Assembly: GCF_020873915.1 (NCBI RefSeq)
Contig: NZ_JAHWGP010000037.1
Coordinates: forward strand, 19,450-83,449
DNA length: 64,000 bases
Direction of reading: 5' to 3'
From: Streptomyces sp. DH5
GTDB taxonomy: Bacteria; Actinomycetota; Actinomycetes; Streptomycetales; Streptomycetaceae
Part shown: positions 52,698-61,227 of the stretch, one piece after another
How the letters are laid out: each line of letters begins with the position of its first letter
Position numbering within the stretch: position 1 is the stretch's first letter
Program-made: the position numbers and the translations under genes
The notes under the pieces: generated by a model
Database searches by the model: none
The model's input: only the letters and a program-made list of their open reading frames with translations
What the model was told of the DNA's origin: nothing

Positions 52698-53879
52698 ATG
52701 CTCGGACCACTGCGCGCGCCGGCTGTCGGCCGGTTCGCCGTCAGCGCCCTGCTGCTCTGCCTCCTCGGAGCGGCCCTGCTGATCGACATCGACACCGGCG
52801 CCCTCGAGAACCAGGGCACCGGGGTCACGTTGCTCCTGTCGGCGGCCGCGGCGGCGACCGTCGTCTTCCCGGCCGTGGCAATCAAGCCGTCCCCCGTGGT
52901 GCTGGCGTGGGCGGCGTGCGGCGTGGCCCTGGTGTCGCTGGCCTGCTCGGTCGGACTGCGCGTGGCGGCGAGCGGCGGTTCGGTCCTGGACCAGGCCTCC
53001 GACGCCTACACCCTGTTCGAACCGACCGCCCTGATGGTGCTGCTGCACGTGACGGCGCGGCGGGGTTCCCCGGTCGGCACCGCTGTCGCTCTCCCGCTGC
53101 TGATGGCCGCCGTCATCCTGCGCCCCCTGGTGATCGAGGTGGACGAGGGCAGCAGCGTCGTCGCGCTCGTCCTCACGCTGGTGGCCGGCGGCGCCCTCGC
53201 CTCCGGCCTCACCGTCCGCCTGGTCGCCGCCTCCCGACGGCAGCGCGATGAGCAGATCAGACTCGAGCAGCGCCTGGGTTTCGCCCGCGACCTGCACGAC
53301 TTCGTCGCCCACCACATATCGGGCATCGTGCTCCAGGCGCAGGGCGCCCGTGCCGTCGCGGCCAGGAAACCCCAGGCGGTGGGTGACGCCCTGGAACTGA
53401 TCGAGGCCACCGGGGCGGAGGCGCTGGCCGCCATGCGCAGGATGGTCGGCGCCCTGCGCGAGGACACCGTCCCGGACACCCGGGCACCGGGCACGGATGC
53501 CGTGCGCGCCCTCGTCGCCGACTGCCGGCTCCCCGGGGCCCGGGTCCGCTTCACCGAGACCGGCCCGGTCGACGGCCTCCCCGCGGACGCCGCCCACCTC
53601 GTGGAACGTGTGGTCATGGAGGCCCTGACCAACATCCGCAAGCACGCCCACGACTGCACCACCGCCCACGTGCGCCTGGACGTCTCCCGCCGCCGGGTGA
53701 CCGCGCGGATCACCGACGACGGACATCACCGGCCGTCCGACGGCACCGGCTACGGGCTGCGCGGCCTGCGCGAGGTCACCGTCGCCGCCGGGGGCACGCT
53801 GACCGCGGGCCCCGGCCCCGAGACCGGCTGGCACGTCGCACTCGAACTCCCTCTCCCCCTACGACAGGTGCTCCGATGA
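52698..53879 (+). CDS. Sensor histidine kinase (NarL/DesK class)
   Basis: A 393-aa kinase from the ATG at 52698; a GTG at 52671 would add nine residues and has a purine-rich stretch before it, so the start is uncertain. A TAGGGT hexamer ends eight bases before the ATG, consistent with a leaderless transcript. Five or six membrane helices occupy residues 1-180. The HisKA_3 box (FARDLHDFVAHHISGIVLQAQ, phospho-His in DLHDF) and an HATPase domain (ERVVMEALTNIRKHA, then GTGYGLRGLREV) follow. It overlaps its response regulator by 4 nt. Signal unknown; adjacent VanZ suggests a cell-envelope stimulus. Confidence 0.92.
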   Translation: MLGPLRAPAVGRFAVSALLLCLLGAALLIDIDTGALENQGTGVTLLLSAAAAATVVFPAVAIKPSPVVLAWAACGVALVSLACSVGLRVAASGGSVLDQASDAYTLFEPTALMVLLHVTARRGSPVGTAVALPLLMAAVILRPLVIEVDEGSSVVALVLTLVAGGALASGLTVRLVAASRRQRDEQIRLEQRLGFARDLHDFVAHHISGIVLQAQGARAVAARKPQAVGDALELIEATGAEALAAMRRMVGALREDTVPDTRAPGTDAVRALVADCRLPGARVRFTETGPVDGLPADAAHLVERVVMEALTNIRKHAHDCTTAHVRLDVSRRRVTARITDDGHHRPSDGTGYGLRGLREVTVAAGGTLTAGPGPETGWHVALELPLPLRQVLR

Positions 53880-54526
53880 CCATCCGTGTCCTCCTCGCGG
53901 ACGACCAGGCGATCGTCCGCACCGGCATGGCCATGATCCTGTCCGCCGAGGACGACATCGAGGTCGTCGCCCAGGCCGCCGACGGCGTCGCCGCGATCCA
54001 GCAGGCCGACCTGCACCGCCCCGACGTCGTCCTCATGGACATCCGCATGCCGCGGCTCAACGGCATCGAGGCGCTGCGGCACCTGCACCGTCCCGGGGCC
54101 GCGCACACCCCGAAGGTCGTCATGGTGACGACCTTCGACGACGACGAGTACGTCCACCAGGCCCTGCACCACGGTGCCTGCGGCTTCCTCCTGAAGGACG
54201 CGGGCCCCCGTCTGCTGGCCGAGGCCGTCCGGTCCGCCGCCTCCGGGGAAGCGCTCATCAGCCCATCCATCACCGTCCGCCTGCTCCAGCAGTTCGCCCG
54301 CCCCGCCTCTGCTCCCCGCCCGGCCCCTTCCTCGCCCCTGTCCGAGCGCGAGACCGAGGTCACCGCCCTCGTCTCCCGCGGGCACACCAACGCGGAGATC
54401 GCCGCCGCCCTGCACATCAGCGTGGGCACGGTGAAGACCCACCTCACCAACATCCAAGGCAAACTCGGCGCCCGCAACCGGGTCGAGACAGCGGCCTGGG
54501 CCTGGGAATCAGGACTCACCCGCTGA
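53876..54526 (+). CDS. LuxR-type response regulator
   Basis: A 216-aa regulator paired with the kinase upstream (ATGA overlap). The receiver domain (1-120) has acidic pocket LLADDQ, phosphoryl-acceptor Asp in VVLMDIRMPR, Thr in VMVTTFDDDEYV and Lys in FLLKDAGP. The LuxR/NarL helix-turn-helix is at about 150-210 (SERETEVTALVSRGHTNAEIAAALHISVGTVKTHLTNI). Target genes are unknown. Confidence 0.95.
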   Translation: MTIRVLLADDQAIVRTGMAMILSAEDDIEVVAQAADGVAAIQQADLHRPDVVLMDIRMPRLNGIEALRHLHRPGAAHTPKVVMVTTFDDDEYVHQALHHGACGFLLKDAGPRLLAEAVRSAASGEALISPSITVRLLQQFARPASAPRPAPSSPLSERETEVTALVSRGHTNAEIAAALHISVGTVKTHLTNIQGKLGARNRVETAAWAWESGLTR

Positions 54527-54541
54527 CCGAGCCACCGGCGG

Positions 54542-55090
54542 ACTCCCCGGCGGCAGCCGCCAGGCCGCTGGAGCGCGGACTGGCCGTGCAGCGGATCGCG
54601 GTGGACGCCCCCCACTCCGTGCGTCCGGGCGACCTCGCCCGGGCAACCGGCCTGGCAAATTCGACCGTCGACCGGATCACCGCCCCCTTGATCCACCTCG
54701 ACTACCTGTGCGCCGCGGGACGCGACCTCGTGCCCGCCCCGCGCCTGATGGAGCTCAGCAACGCCTACCGGCCCGCCGGCGGCCTGTACCGCGCCCTGCG
54801 GCTGAGCCTGGAGCGGCCGGCTCGCACCCTCGACGGATGGCAACCCGACACGTACGGGGCGTGGTGGGTCCGCGAGCCCGAACTGGGATCGTGCTTCCGG
54901 CAGACACCGGTGAGGTCCTCGCCGTCCTGACCGCGCTCGGCCGGCGGCGCGACGGACTCGCCCTCGACGAGGCAGTCGAGCCCACCAGGCTCTCGTCCCC
55001 CAGCACCCGCGCGCAATCTCCTGGCGCTCCGCCAGCTGGGTCACGTGGAGTGGTACGGCCGCCGCTCCCTGCCGTCGCGCGTCGCGCGTC
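54542..55090 (+). pseudogene. Remnant of an IclR-type/winged-helix regulator
   Basis: One frame reads PLERGLAVQRIAVDAPHSVRPGDLARATGLANSTVDRITAP and RLMELSNAYRPAGGL, the N-terminus of Streptomyces IclR-type proteins, but no start codon precedes it and homology stops near 54790. A second frame from about 54940 reads RRRDGLALDEAVEPTRLSSPSTRA and, after another shift, LLALRQLGHVEWYGRR, resembling a second winged helix. The region is frameshifted and not functional. Confidence 0.5.
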
Positions 55091-55338
55091 TACACGAGGC
55101 TGTCCCTCCTCGCCCTCGCCCATGCAGGGCTCTCTTCTTGGGAGACCGGACCGCACACACGGTGCTCGACCCGATGGACGAGGACGTCAAGGACGAACTG
55201 CTCACTGTGCATGACACGTTCCGGCGGGTCACCGGCCAGTACCTTCAGGCAGTGGGCCGGAAACACCGCCGAGTTCCGCTGACGGTTCGGCGGCTGCGCC
55301 GAAGCCTCCCACGGGATGCCGGGCGGTGCACGGGTCCA
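55091..55338. other. Degenerate region with a coding-like fragment
   Basis: Around 55170-55260 the plus strand reads LDPMDEDVKDELLTVHDTFRRV, which looks like a coding remnant, but it is bounded by shifts and has no recognisable family. No intact gene is present. Confidence 0.4.
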
Positions 55339-56877
55339 CTACGACGACTTCCTCTTCTTGGACTCCTTCTCGGGGCCCGGCAGGGGACGGGCCTCCCTCA
55401 GAGTGCCGCCCTTCCCCTTCGCTCGCGCCCTCTCCCCCGGTTTCACCAGCGTCCGGCGCTTCCGTCTGCTCTTCTTCACCTCGCTGTTCAGCCAGTCCCG
55501 TGCCGTCCTCATCTCCCGCAGCAACTTGATGTGTTCGGATTTCGGCAGGGTGACTACCGAGTCTTCCGCCTGCTCGAGGAGACCCACAACGAGTCTTCTG
55601 TCCTGCCTTTCCCGTGCACTGCGCAGAGCCTCATGAAGTGGTGTGACTTCCAGTACTGAGGCGCGGGCCTCGACATGGACGATGGTTCGCCGGGCCGCCG
55701 GTTCGGCTCTCTGTGTGGCGATCCGTCCGTCGACGGTGAGCGCCAGACGCGCCGGAGCGGTCCGGGACGGCATTCCGTACACGGCGAACGCCCGGTCGGC
55801 CTCCCGCTGACACCAGCGCTTCAACACCTGTGCCGTGGCCGGTGTCCCGCCGCCGACAGCGGCGACGACTTCCCTGATGTAGGGCGGTGGTTCGCCCTCT
55901 GCTGTTCTCAGAAGGGCCGACAGCAGCGGTACGCCCTCTCCGCCGGCCTGCTCCACGGCGATGAGCAGGCCGGCCCGGTCCTGCGGGGAGACCCCCAGCA
56001 GGTCACCGCCGGCTGTGCGGCACAGCGCCTCCCAGGTGGGCCGGGTCCGGAAGCGTGCGGCGCTCGTCAACGCTTCCCTCAACCCACGGACCTGGTCGTC
56101 GCGCGACCTCGGCGCCGCCGCGGTGCCTGCCGCGTCGAGAGGTCGCCGACCGGAGGTACGGCGTCGCAGCTCGGCTCCTGGCACCCGCAGTCCTTCGGGA
56201 GTCATGGCGCAGGCCCGGAGCGGCACCCATTCGGTGCTGGTCCGGGGGTCCTCCGCCCGCAGACGGATGTGCCGGGCCGCGCCGTGCGTCTCGAAGCGGA
56301 AACGGAGCAGATATCCGTACTCGTCGCACACTTCTTCCACGGTTTCCGGCTGCACGGTACTCGGACCGAAGACCCAGTCGAGGGTGGCCGCCTCACGCGT
56401 CAGCCGATCACGCGTGCCGGCCCACTCGGCATGAGAGAGCTTGCTGAACTGGAAGCGTACGTGCTGCTGCCCGCCGTTCCCGGTACGGAAGTCAACGGCG
56501 TCGCCGGGTCCGGACCCGAGATCGCGTGAGGTGGCACGTCCTGTGATCCCGAGTCTTCCGGTCCAGGCCGCGAGGTCGTCCTTGATGAAGAGGTGGTCGG
56601 CGCTGTTGGCGCCCGTGGCCGTGCGGTGACAGGAGGTGTGGGGCCGGTGCGCGAAGTGGCAGACCTTGTCACGGTACAGGCGGTCGGAAAGCTCGTTGCC
56701 ACAGCCGCCGAGCTGAGTTCCGCACCAGTACGTGTAAGCACGGTGACCACGGCGCCATCGCAGCAGCTCGTCGGCGTCCGTCCGTCGAACGGTCCGAAGC
56801 GGTGCGTGCGGTCGCCAACCGCATTCTCGGCAACGACGACGGGGGCGAGCCCGAGTCCCTCGATCCCGTCCCCGCCC
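55339..56877 (-). CDS. CoiA-like nuclease protein without a normal start codon
   Basis: The frame is open for 512 codons from 56877, but the only canonical start is GTG 56355 (338 aa). The part upstream of that GTG is clearly coding: a Cys pair CRECG, RWRRGHRAYTYWCG, a second pair in GGCGNELSDRLYRDKVCHFAHRP and SCHRTATGANSADHLFIK. This is the zinc-ribbon plus HFAH pattern of CoiA competence proteins, and DAVDFRTGNGGQQHVRFQFSK looks like their PD-(D/E)xK-type nuclease site. The rest is a long Streptomyces-specific region ending in a very basic Lys/Arg tail. The true 5' end is missing or frameshifted near 56880. CoiA acts in natural transformation; here its role is unknown. Confidence 0.65.
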   Translation of the reverse strand, partial: GRGRDRGTRARPRRRCRECGWRPHAPLRTVRRTDADELLRWRRGHRAYTYWCGTQLGGCGNELSDRLYRDKVCHFAHRPHTSCHRTATGANSADHLFIKDDLAAWTGRLGITGRATSRDLGSGPGDAVDFRTGNGGQQHVRFQFSKLSHAEWAGTRDRLTREAATLDWVFGPSTVQPETVEEVCDEYGYLLRFRFETHGAARHIRLRAEDPRTSTEWVPLRACAMTPEGLRVPGAELRRRTSGRRPLDAAGTAAAPRSRDDQVRGLREALTSAARFRTRPTWEALCRTAGGDLLGVSPQDRAGLLIAVEQAGGEGVPLLSALLRTAEGEPPPYIREVVAAVGGGTPATAQVLKRWCQREADRAFAVYGMPSRTAPARLALTVDGRIATQRAEPAARRTIVHVEARASVLEVTPLHEALRSARERQDRRLVVGLLEQAEDSVVTLPKSEHIKLLREMRTARDWLNSEVKKSRRKRRTLVKPGERARAKGKGGTLREARPLPGPEKESKKRKSS

Positions 56878-57152
56878 TCACCTCCGACCTCCTGCCCCGG
56901 GTGCCCTCGGTCTACGACGACGAGGAGGAACCCGGCAGCAGCCTCGCTGACCTGTGGGAGCGCCAAGAGCTGCTCGAGCGGTTCCGGGACCGGGTCCGTC
57001 GGGAGCGCGTGGAGCGCGTCGCCGCCCATCTCGTCTCCCTCGCGGAGAAAGTCGTCGATCGCTCCTTCACCGGCGCCCGGTTCACCCGGGCGGCGCTGGA
57101 CGAGATGGACCGCGCCTACGCCTTGTGGTGTTCGTGCCTTGACGAGGCATGA
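56802..57152 (+). CDS. Hypothetical acidic helical protein
   Basis: A 116-aa frame from GTG 56802 with strong third-position GC. It is acidic at first (GNDDGGEPESLDPVP, VYDDEEEPGSSLADLW) and then amphipathic (ELLERFRDRVRRERVERVAAHLVSLAEKVVDRSF). No family recognised. The frame stays coding-like some 50 codons upstream of 56802, where it overlaps the opposite CoiA-like frame, so this may be the 3' part of a broken gene or an overlapping one. Confidence 0.5.
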   Translation: MRAVANRILGNDDGGEPESLDPVPALTSDLLPRVPSVYDDEEEPGSSLADLWERQELLERFRDRVRRERVERVAAHLVSLAEKVVDRSFTGARFTRAALDEMDRAYALWCSCLDEA

Positions 57153-57176
57153 GGGAAGGCTTCGCGCCCCTTCACT

Positions 57177-57671
57177 TCACACAGGCGGATCCTCGGCCTT
57201 CGGATCACCGGCCTCGCCGTGCGGCGTCGTGGACTGCTCCGGCCGTCCTCGGAAGGCGGCTCCCTTGGCGGTCCGCGATTCGACGCGCTCCACGATGCGG
57301 TCGATGACGCGTTGGGGGCCCTTCCACTTCATCGCCAGCCGGTCGTGGTCCATTCCGTGTTCCAAGATGATGTCCCGCAGTTGTTCGAGGTCGAGTTCGC
57401 CCAGGCGCGAACGGAGTCCCGCCTCACCGGACTCGGCGAACACCGCGAACGGCTCGATCACTCCCGGAGCTCGCCGGCTCCGCCTCGGGCGTTCGGCCGG
57501 GCGGGGTGCGGTGTGCGACTCGGGAGGGGCGAGGGCCTTCCCCAGCGCCTTGGCGAAGCGTGCCGTGCGTGCGGCTTCGGACGCCACCACACCGAGGACA
57601 CGCGCGAGGGTCGCCGCGAGCTCCGCATCTGACGCACCGAGCTTGATCAGGGCTTCTTCGGCCTCCCGCAC
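57177..57671 (-). CDS. Hypothetical protein of Streptomyces accessory regions
   Basis: A 164-aa protein. Residues 1-50 form a helix (EEALIKLGASDAELAATLARVLG), then a Pro/Arg linker, then a conserved-looking block PGVIEPFAVFAESGEAGLRSRLGELDLEQLRDIILEHGMDHDRLAMKWKGP that recurs in Streptomyces hypothetical proteins. No catalytic motif is visible. It lies downstream of the ATP-binding protein on the same strand but beyond a terminator hairpin. Confidence 0.65.
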   Translation of the reverse strand: MREAEEALIKLGASDAELAATLARVLGVVASEAARTARFAKALGKALAPPESHTAPRPAERPRRSRRAPGVIEPFAVFAESGEAGLRSRLGELDLEQLRDIILEHGMDHDRLAMKWKGPQRVIDRIVERVESRTAKGAAFRGRPEQSTTPHGEAGDPKAEDPPV

Positions 57672-57679
57672 CTGGGCGT

Positions 57680-57717
57680 ACGGCCTTCACGCTTGACCCG
57701 TCCAGCGTGAAGGCCGT
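57680..57717 (-). terminator. Terminator after the HATPase gene
   Basis: A perfect 14-bp stem (57680-57693 with 57704-57717) and 10-base loop, 50 bases past the HATPase stop on the minus strand. Confidence 0.75.
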
Positions 57718-57767
57718 TCACAATTACCGTCAATCGCCAAGTCCTCCGTATGGAAGCGCGGTTGAGT

Positions 57768-58244
57768 TCACACACCCCCTTTGAGCGCGGGTTCGCGCCG
57801 GGTGCACTCCGCCCAAACCGTCTTGCCACCCGGGTGATGGGGCTCGCAGCCCCAGGCGTCCGCGAGCGAGGCGACGAGGAGCAGGCCTCGTCCGGACTCG
57901 CCGTCCGCGTTGGCTTCCGTCGGCACGGGCAGATGGTCGCCCCGCGCGTCGGTGACCTCGATTCGGAGAGTGGCGGACGTCAGAGTGAGGGCGAGGCGCG
58001 CGTTCCTGCCCCGCACCCGGCCGTGCCGGGCGGCGTTCGCGGTCAGTTCCGCGACGAGGAGGGACGCCGTGGCCTCGCTGTCGTCGTCGGTGCGGGTCTC
58101 CGACCGCTCCTGCTGTGCGGCGAGCCAGCGCTCGGCGGCACGGCGTGCGGTGTGCGCGCCATGCGCCGTGGTGGGGAAGAGGGTGCGGAAGTGCCCTGTG
58201 ACGACGATCGGTTCACCGGGTGCGGTGACGGTTTCCTGGTTCAC
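57768..58244 (-). CDS. RsbW-like ATP-binding protein (HATPase_c_2)
   Basis: A 158-aa protein: SLLVAELTANAARHGRV (N box, about residues 62-78), RIEVTDARGDHLP (G1) and SGRGLLLVASLADAWGCEPHHPGGKTVWAE (G2). Streptomyces has dozens of these paired with XRE/DUF397 genes, thought to act as anti-sigma or signalling kinases. Here the usual divergent XRE partner is not next to it but 3 kb away beyond the WXG module, where a truncated copy of this gene's 5' end remains. The start MNQETVTAPGEP is matched there by VNQGTVTVPGEP. Confidence 0.92.
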   Translation of the reverse strand: MNQETVTAPGEPIVVTGHFRTLFPTTAHGAHTARRAAERWLAAQQERSETRTDDDSEATASLLVAELTANAARHGRVRGRNARLALTLTSATLRIEVTDARGDHLPVPTEANADGESGRGLLLVASLADAWGCEPHHPGGKTVWAECTRREPALKGGV

Positions 58245-58357
58245 CTCACCGAGGGTGACCGAGTCGTCTTACAACGGGGAGTACCGCGGACGGTACATGG
58301 GGTGACTGTCCCGGTGGCGACGGTGCGGCGTACGGGCGTGCCGTGGCCGGTTCGCCC

Positions 58358-59047
58358 TCATCCCGTTGACGTCGACGAGGGCGGCGTGGGGAGGGGGCTG
58401 ATGCCGGGCTCGAAGTGGTCACGGAGGTAGATGCGGGTGCGCTTCGGCGTGTACTCGTGTGCGTACAGGCTGACACACCGCTCGTCGGACGAGCTGTACA
58501 CACCGGAGACGTCGGGCTCCCCGGTGGCCTCGGTGGAGGCGGGGCAGACGTAGCCGTAGCGCATGCCGTCCTTGAACGTCTCGGGTTCCGGGAGTCCGAG
58601 GTGCGCGAAGTCGTGGGAAGTGACGTCGGCCTGTGCGGAGATCGGTTCGAGCCACATGCCCTCCGGCGGGTGCTCCTCCAGATACCGCTCCGCCTCCGAC
58701 CTGGTCAGGGTGAAGGTGAGGAGTCCCGTGTCAAAGCGGGAGGTGACCTCGTACGCGGCTTGCGGGGACCGGGCCGTGGCCGGGATGTCGAGGCCCATCC
58801 GCTCGCTCATCCACTCCGGTGTGATCCCCTCGGCCCACCGTGCGTCCGCCGCCTCCTTCTCCAGGCGGTCACCGGATCCGGTGTCGTCCGGTCCGCCGAG
58901 GAGCCACCCCGCCGCGACCAGGACGCCCGAGAGGACCAGCACACCCGCGGCCACACCGGCGACGAGCCACGGGCGGTGACCACCGCCGCCGCCTTCCATA
59001 CCGCTTGTGGCTTCCTCGGGTGCCCGGTAGGGGTTCACGTCGTTCAT
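58358..59047 (-). CDS. Membrane-anchored hypothetical protein of the WXG module
   Basis: A 229-aa protein: short cytoplasmic N-terminus (MNDVNPYRAPEEATSG), one helix (PWLVAGVAAGVLVLSGVLVAAGWLLGG), and an extracellular domain of about 170 residues with two cysteines (VCPASTEATGEPD, DERCVSLYAHEY) likely forming a disulphide. No family recognised. Its ATG overlaps the stop of the large WXG protein by 4 nt, so it is a partner or immunity/anchor candidate for that protein. Confidence 0.72.
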   Translation of the reverse strand: MNDVNPYRAPEEATSGMEGGGGGHRPWLVAGVAAGVLVLSGVLVAAGWLLGGPDDTGSGDRLEKEAADARWAEGITPEWMSERMGLDIPATARSPQAAYEVTSRFDTGLLTFTLTRSEAERYLEEHPPEGMWLEPISAQADVTSHDFAHLGLPEPETFKDGMRYGYVCPASTEATGEPDVSGVYSSSDERCVSLYAHEYTPKRTRIYLRDHFEPGISPLPTPPSSTSTG

Positions 59048-60558
59048 CGGCCGTCCGCCCTTCCCACCGGCATGCCGGTCGCACGGTCCTGCTGTTGTTC
59101 CCGGCCGGGGTTCAAGCGTCCGTCCCTGCTGTCGTCGGGACCCGGTAGCGGGTCACCGTTGGGTTTCGAGGAGCCGAGGTCGTAGTGGTGGACGCTACTG
59201 CTGCCCGCCATGTCGAACTCCTGGGCGAAGCCGACCCGGTGCAGCTTGGCCATCTGCCCGTCGGGGATCTCCAGCGGGCCGACGTTGACGCCCTTGCCCT
59301 CGTCCCAGTTGTACCGGTCCCAGACGTTCGCCTGGTAGTCGACCCCGATCCTGGGGTTGCCGTTCGCGTCCGGGACGGCGGTCACCACACCGGTGACGTT
59401 GGTGTTGGCGCCGCCCACCGCGTAGAACCAGTTGGAGTTGTCCTCCTGCGCGAAGTAGAAGCTCTCGGGGTGCTTCACCTCGACCGGGAAGGCGACCGGT
59501 TTCCCGCCGTTCGCCCTGAACTCCTCGAGGGCCTGCCTGCGCCAGTCGTTCTGGTTCAGCCGAACCGTCTCGTCGACGTACGCCTTGAAGGTGGGGACGT
59601 CCGCCATCATCTTGTCCACGGGCAGGTTCATGGGGCTGCCGCTGTTCCCCAGGTAGTGGGCCATGTGACGGGAAGCGTCCGTCATGCCCTTCCAGTCGGC
59701 GCCCTCTGTCAGCAGATCCATCTTCTGCTTGGTGGCCCACTCGTCGAAGCCCGGTGACTCGGAGCCGTGCTTCCCCGAACCGGCGTCCGCCGCGATCTGC
59801 GGCATGGTGGGGCTCAGGATGCCTGCCGCCATCAGGTCGTCCTTCTGTGCCTGCCAGAGCCGTGCCCGTGCCTCAGGGCTCAGGGACTCCCACAGGCGCC
59901 GCAGTTCGGCCCGCTGCTCCAGGTTCGCGTCCCCGCCGAGCCCGGCCAGTTCCTTCGCGCGCGGCAGCTGCTCCTCGTCCAGGGACGTGTACGTGGCGTG
60001 GCCCGCGTCGTGCGGGTCGCTGCCATGGCTCTTGCGCAGTGCGCGTACGGCCGCCGCGTCGACCTCGGCGGCGTGCTGGACGATCCCCGTGAGGGTGTCC
60101 GCGTACCACTGCATGCGGTCCTTGGCGCGCTGGTCGGGGCCCTCGGGGGTGCACATGGCCTCCGTGACGCGGACCGTCCCCTCCGGGCCGTCGAGGACGA
60201 GGAGCCCCGAGTCCGGCGGAGTGCGGTCCGGGTCACCGCTGCGCGCCTCGTCGGTGAGGCTCCGTGCCCGTTTCTGGTAACGGGTCAGCTCGGCGTGCGC
60301 GTCGGTGAGGACGTTGGCGATGCTCGCGGCCTCCGCCTGCAGGTCCGTGAACTCCTTGGCCGTCTTGCGCACGAACTCCTTGGTGACGCCGGCGTTGACG
60401 CCCTTCCAGCGGGCTCCGTCCGACTTCTTCGTCAGACCGTCTCGCACATCGGTCACGAGGTCGGCCAGTTCGCCGGCCATCGCCGTCCAGTCGGACGCGG
60501 CCGTGCCCAACTTGGCGAGGTCCAGGGCCATGAGGTCCGAGTACGAGAAGCCACCCAT
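59044..60558 (-). CDS. WXG/ESX-like secreted protein, possible polymorphic toxin
   Basis: A 504-aa soluble protein. Residues 1-110 form a long helical hairpin starting SYSDLMALDLAKLGTAASDWTAMAGEL and containing KSDGARWKGVNAGV, a W-x-G turn typical of WXG100/LXG N-termini. A middle helical region (about 125-270) is followed by an alpha-beta C-terminus rich in Trp/Tyr (WFYAVGGANTNVTGVVTAVPDANGNP, DYQANVWDRYNWDEGKGVNV). The domain order resembles ESX-secreted effectors, but no toxin family is recognised. Flanked by a small WXG-like protein upstream and a membrane protein downstream, both coupled. Confidence 0.7.
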   Translation of the reverse strand: MGGFSYSDLMALDLAKLGTAASDWTAMAGELADLVTDVRDGLTKKSDGARWKGVNAGVTKEFVRKTAKEFTDLQAEAASIANVLTDAHAELTRYQKRARSLTDEARSGDPDRTPPDSGLLVLDGPEGTVRVTEAMCTPEGPDQRAKDRMQWYADTLTGIVQHAAEVDAAAVRALRKSHGSDPHDAGHATYTSLDEEQLPRAKELAGLGGDANLEQRAELRRLWESLSPEARARLWQAQKDDLMAAGILSPTMPQIAADAGSGKHGSESPGFDEWATKQKMDLLTEGADWKGMTDASRHMAHYLGNSGSPMNLPVDKMMADVPTFKAYVDETVRLNQNDWRRQALEEFRANGGKPVAFPVEVKHPESFYFAQEDNSNWFYAVGGANTNVTGVVTAVPDANGNPRIGVDYQANVWDRYNWDEGKGVNVGPLEIPDGQMAKLHRVGFAQEFDMAGSSSVHHYDLGSSKPNGDPLPGPDDSRDGRLNPGREQQQDRATGMPVGRADGR

Positions 60559-60566
60559 AGCACTTC

Positions 60567-61031
60567 CTACTTGAAGTAGTCGTTCAGCGCCGAGACGGGC
60601 AGTGCCCCCGTACGGCCGCGGATCTCGGCGACTATCTTGGCGTCCTCCTCAACATGCCGCTTCTTGCTGTAGTCGAGGTGGTTGGAGATGTGCGCGCAGG
60701 CCTGCAGGACGTGCTTCACCTGCGAGGTCCAGACCTCGACGGTCGACTCCAGCTCCGGACCGAGCCCGAGATCGTGACTTTTGAGCTCGGCTGCCGCCCG
60801 CATGGTGGACCCGGACCCGTTCTTGTCCACGCCCGCCCCGGCGATGTCCGCTCGCTTCTTCAGCTCGCCGTGGAGGACGAACGCCTCGTGGCCGACGGCC
60901 CCGAGATCGTCCTGGTACACCACGAGATCCAGGTCGCCGGCGCCCCCGGGGCCGGTCTGGTTCAGCTGCATCCGGGAGGCCTGGCCCTCCGACGCCGCGG
61001 CCTTGGCTCTCTCCCACTCTTCCCACACCAC
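60567..61031 (-). CDS. Small WXG100-like helical protein
   Basis: A 154-aa protein starting MVWEEWERAKAAASEGQASRMQLNQT. Helices carry LHGELKKRADIAGAGVDKNGSG and VEVWTSQVKHVLQACAHISNHLDYSKKRHVEED. In Streptomyces such proteins precede large WXG-domain proteins and are thought to be co-secreted chaperones or partners. It ends 8 bases before the start of the 504-aa protein. Confidence 0.7.
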   Translation of the reverse strand: MVWEEWERAKAAASEGQASRMQLNQTGPGGAGDLDLVVYQDDLGAVGHEAFVLHGELKKRADIAGAGVDKNGSGSTMRAAAELKSHDLGLGPELESTVEVWTSQVKHVLQACAHISNHLDYSKKRHVEEDAKIVAEIRGRTGALPVSALNDYFK

Positions 61032-61134
61032 TTCGCTCCCCCGTTCCCCGCCCTGCTACTGCGGGCTCCACCGCAGCCACCACTCGCACAAACTATCAAC
61101 TCCCTTCACTGCTCCGGCTGGTATGGCATGCGGG

Positions 61135-61227
61135 ACACACGCTGTGCGTCGCGGTGGGAGACAGGGGGCGGATGTAGTGCGTGAGGGCGGTCGGTTCACC
61201 AGGGACGGTGACTGTTCCCTGGTTCAC
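61135..61227 (-). pseudogene. 5' fragment of a second HATPase gene
   Basis: From GTG 61227 the minus strand reads VNQGTVTVPGEPTALTHYIRPLSPTA, matching the first 30 residues of the intact ATPase at 57768-58244, then diverges. The upstream DNA of both copies is also alike (58245-58350 and 61228-61330). This is a broken duplicate left beside the XRE gene. Confidence 0.7.

Noticed and set aside
53876-54526. vanRS-type glycopeptide resistance locus with the adjacent VanZ gene
   Set aside because: No vanHAX genes are present, the kinase is NarL/DesK class rather than VanS class, and VanZ-like proteins are common outside resistance loci.
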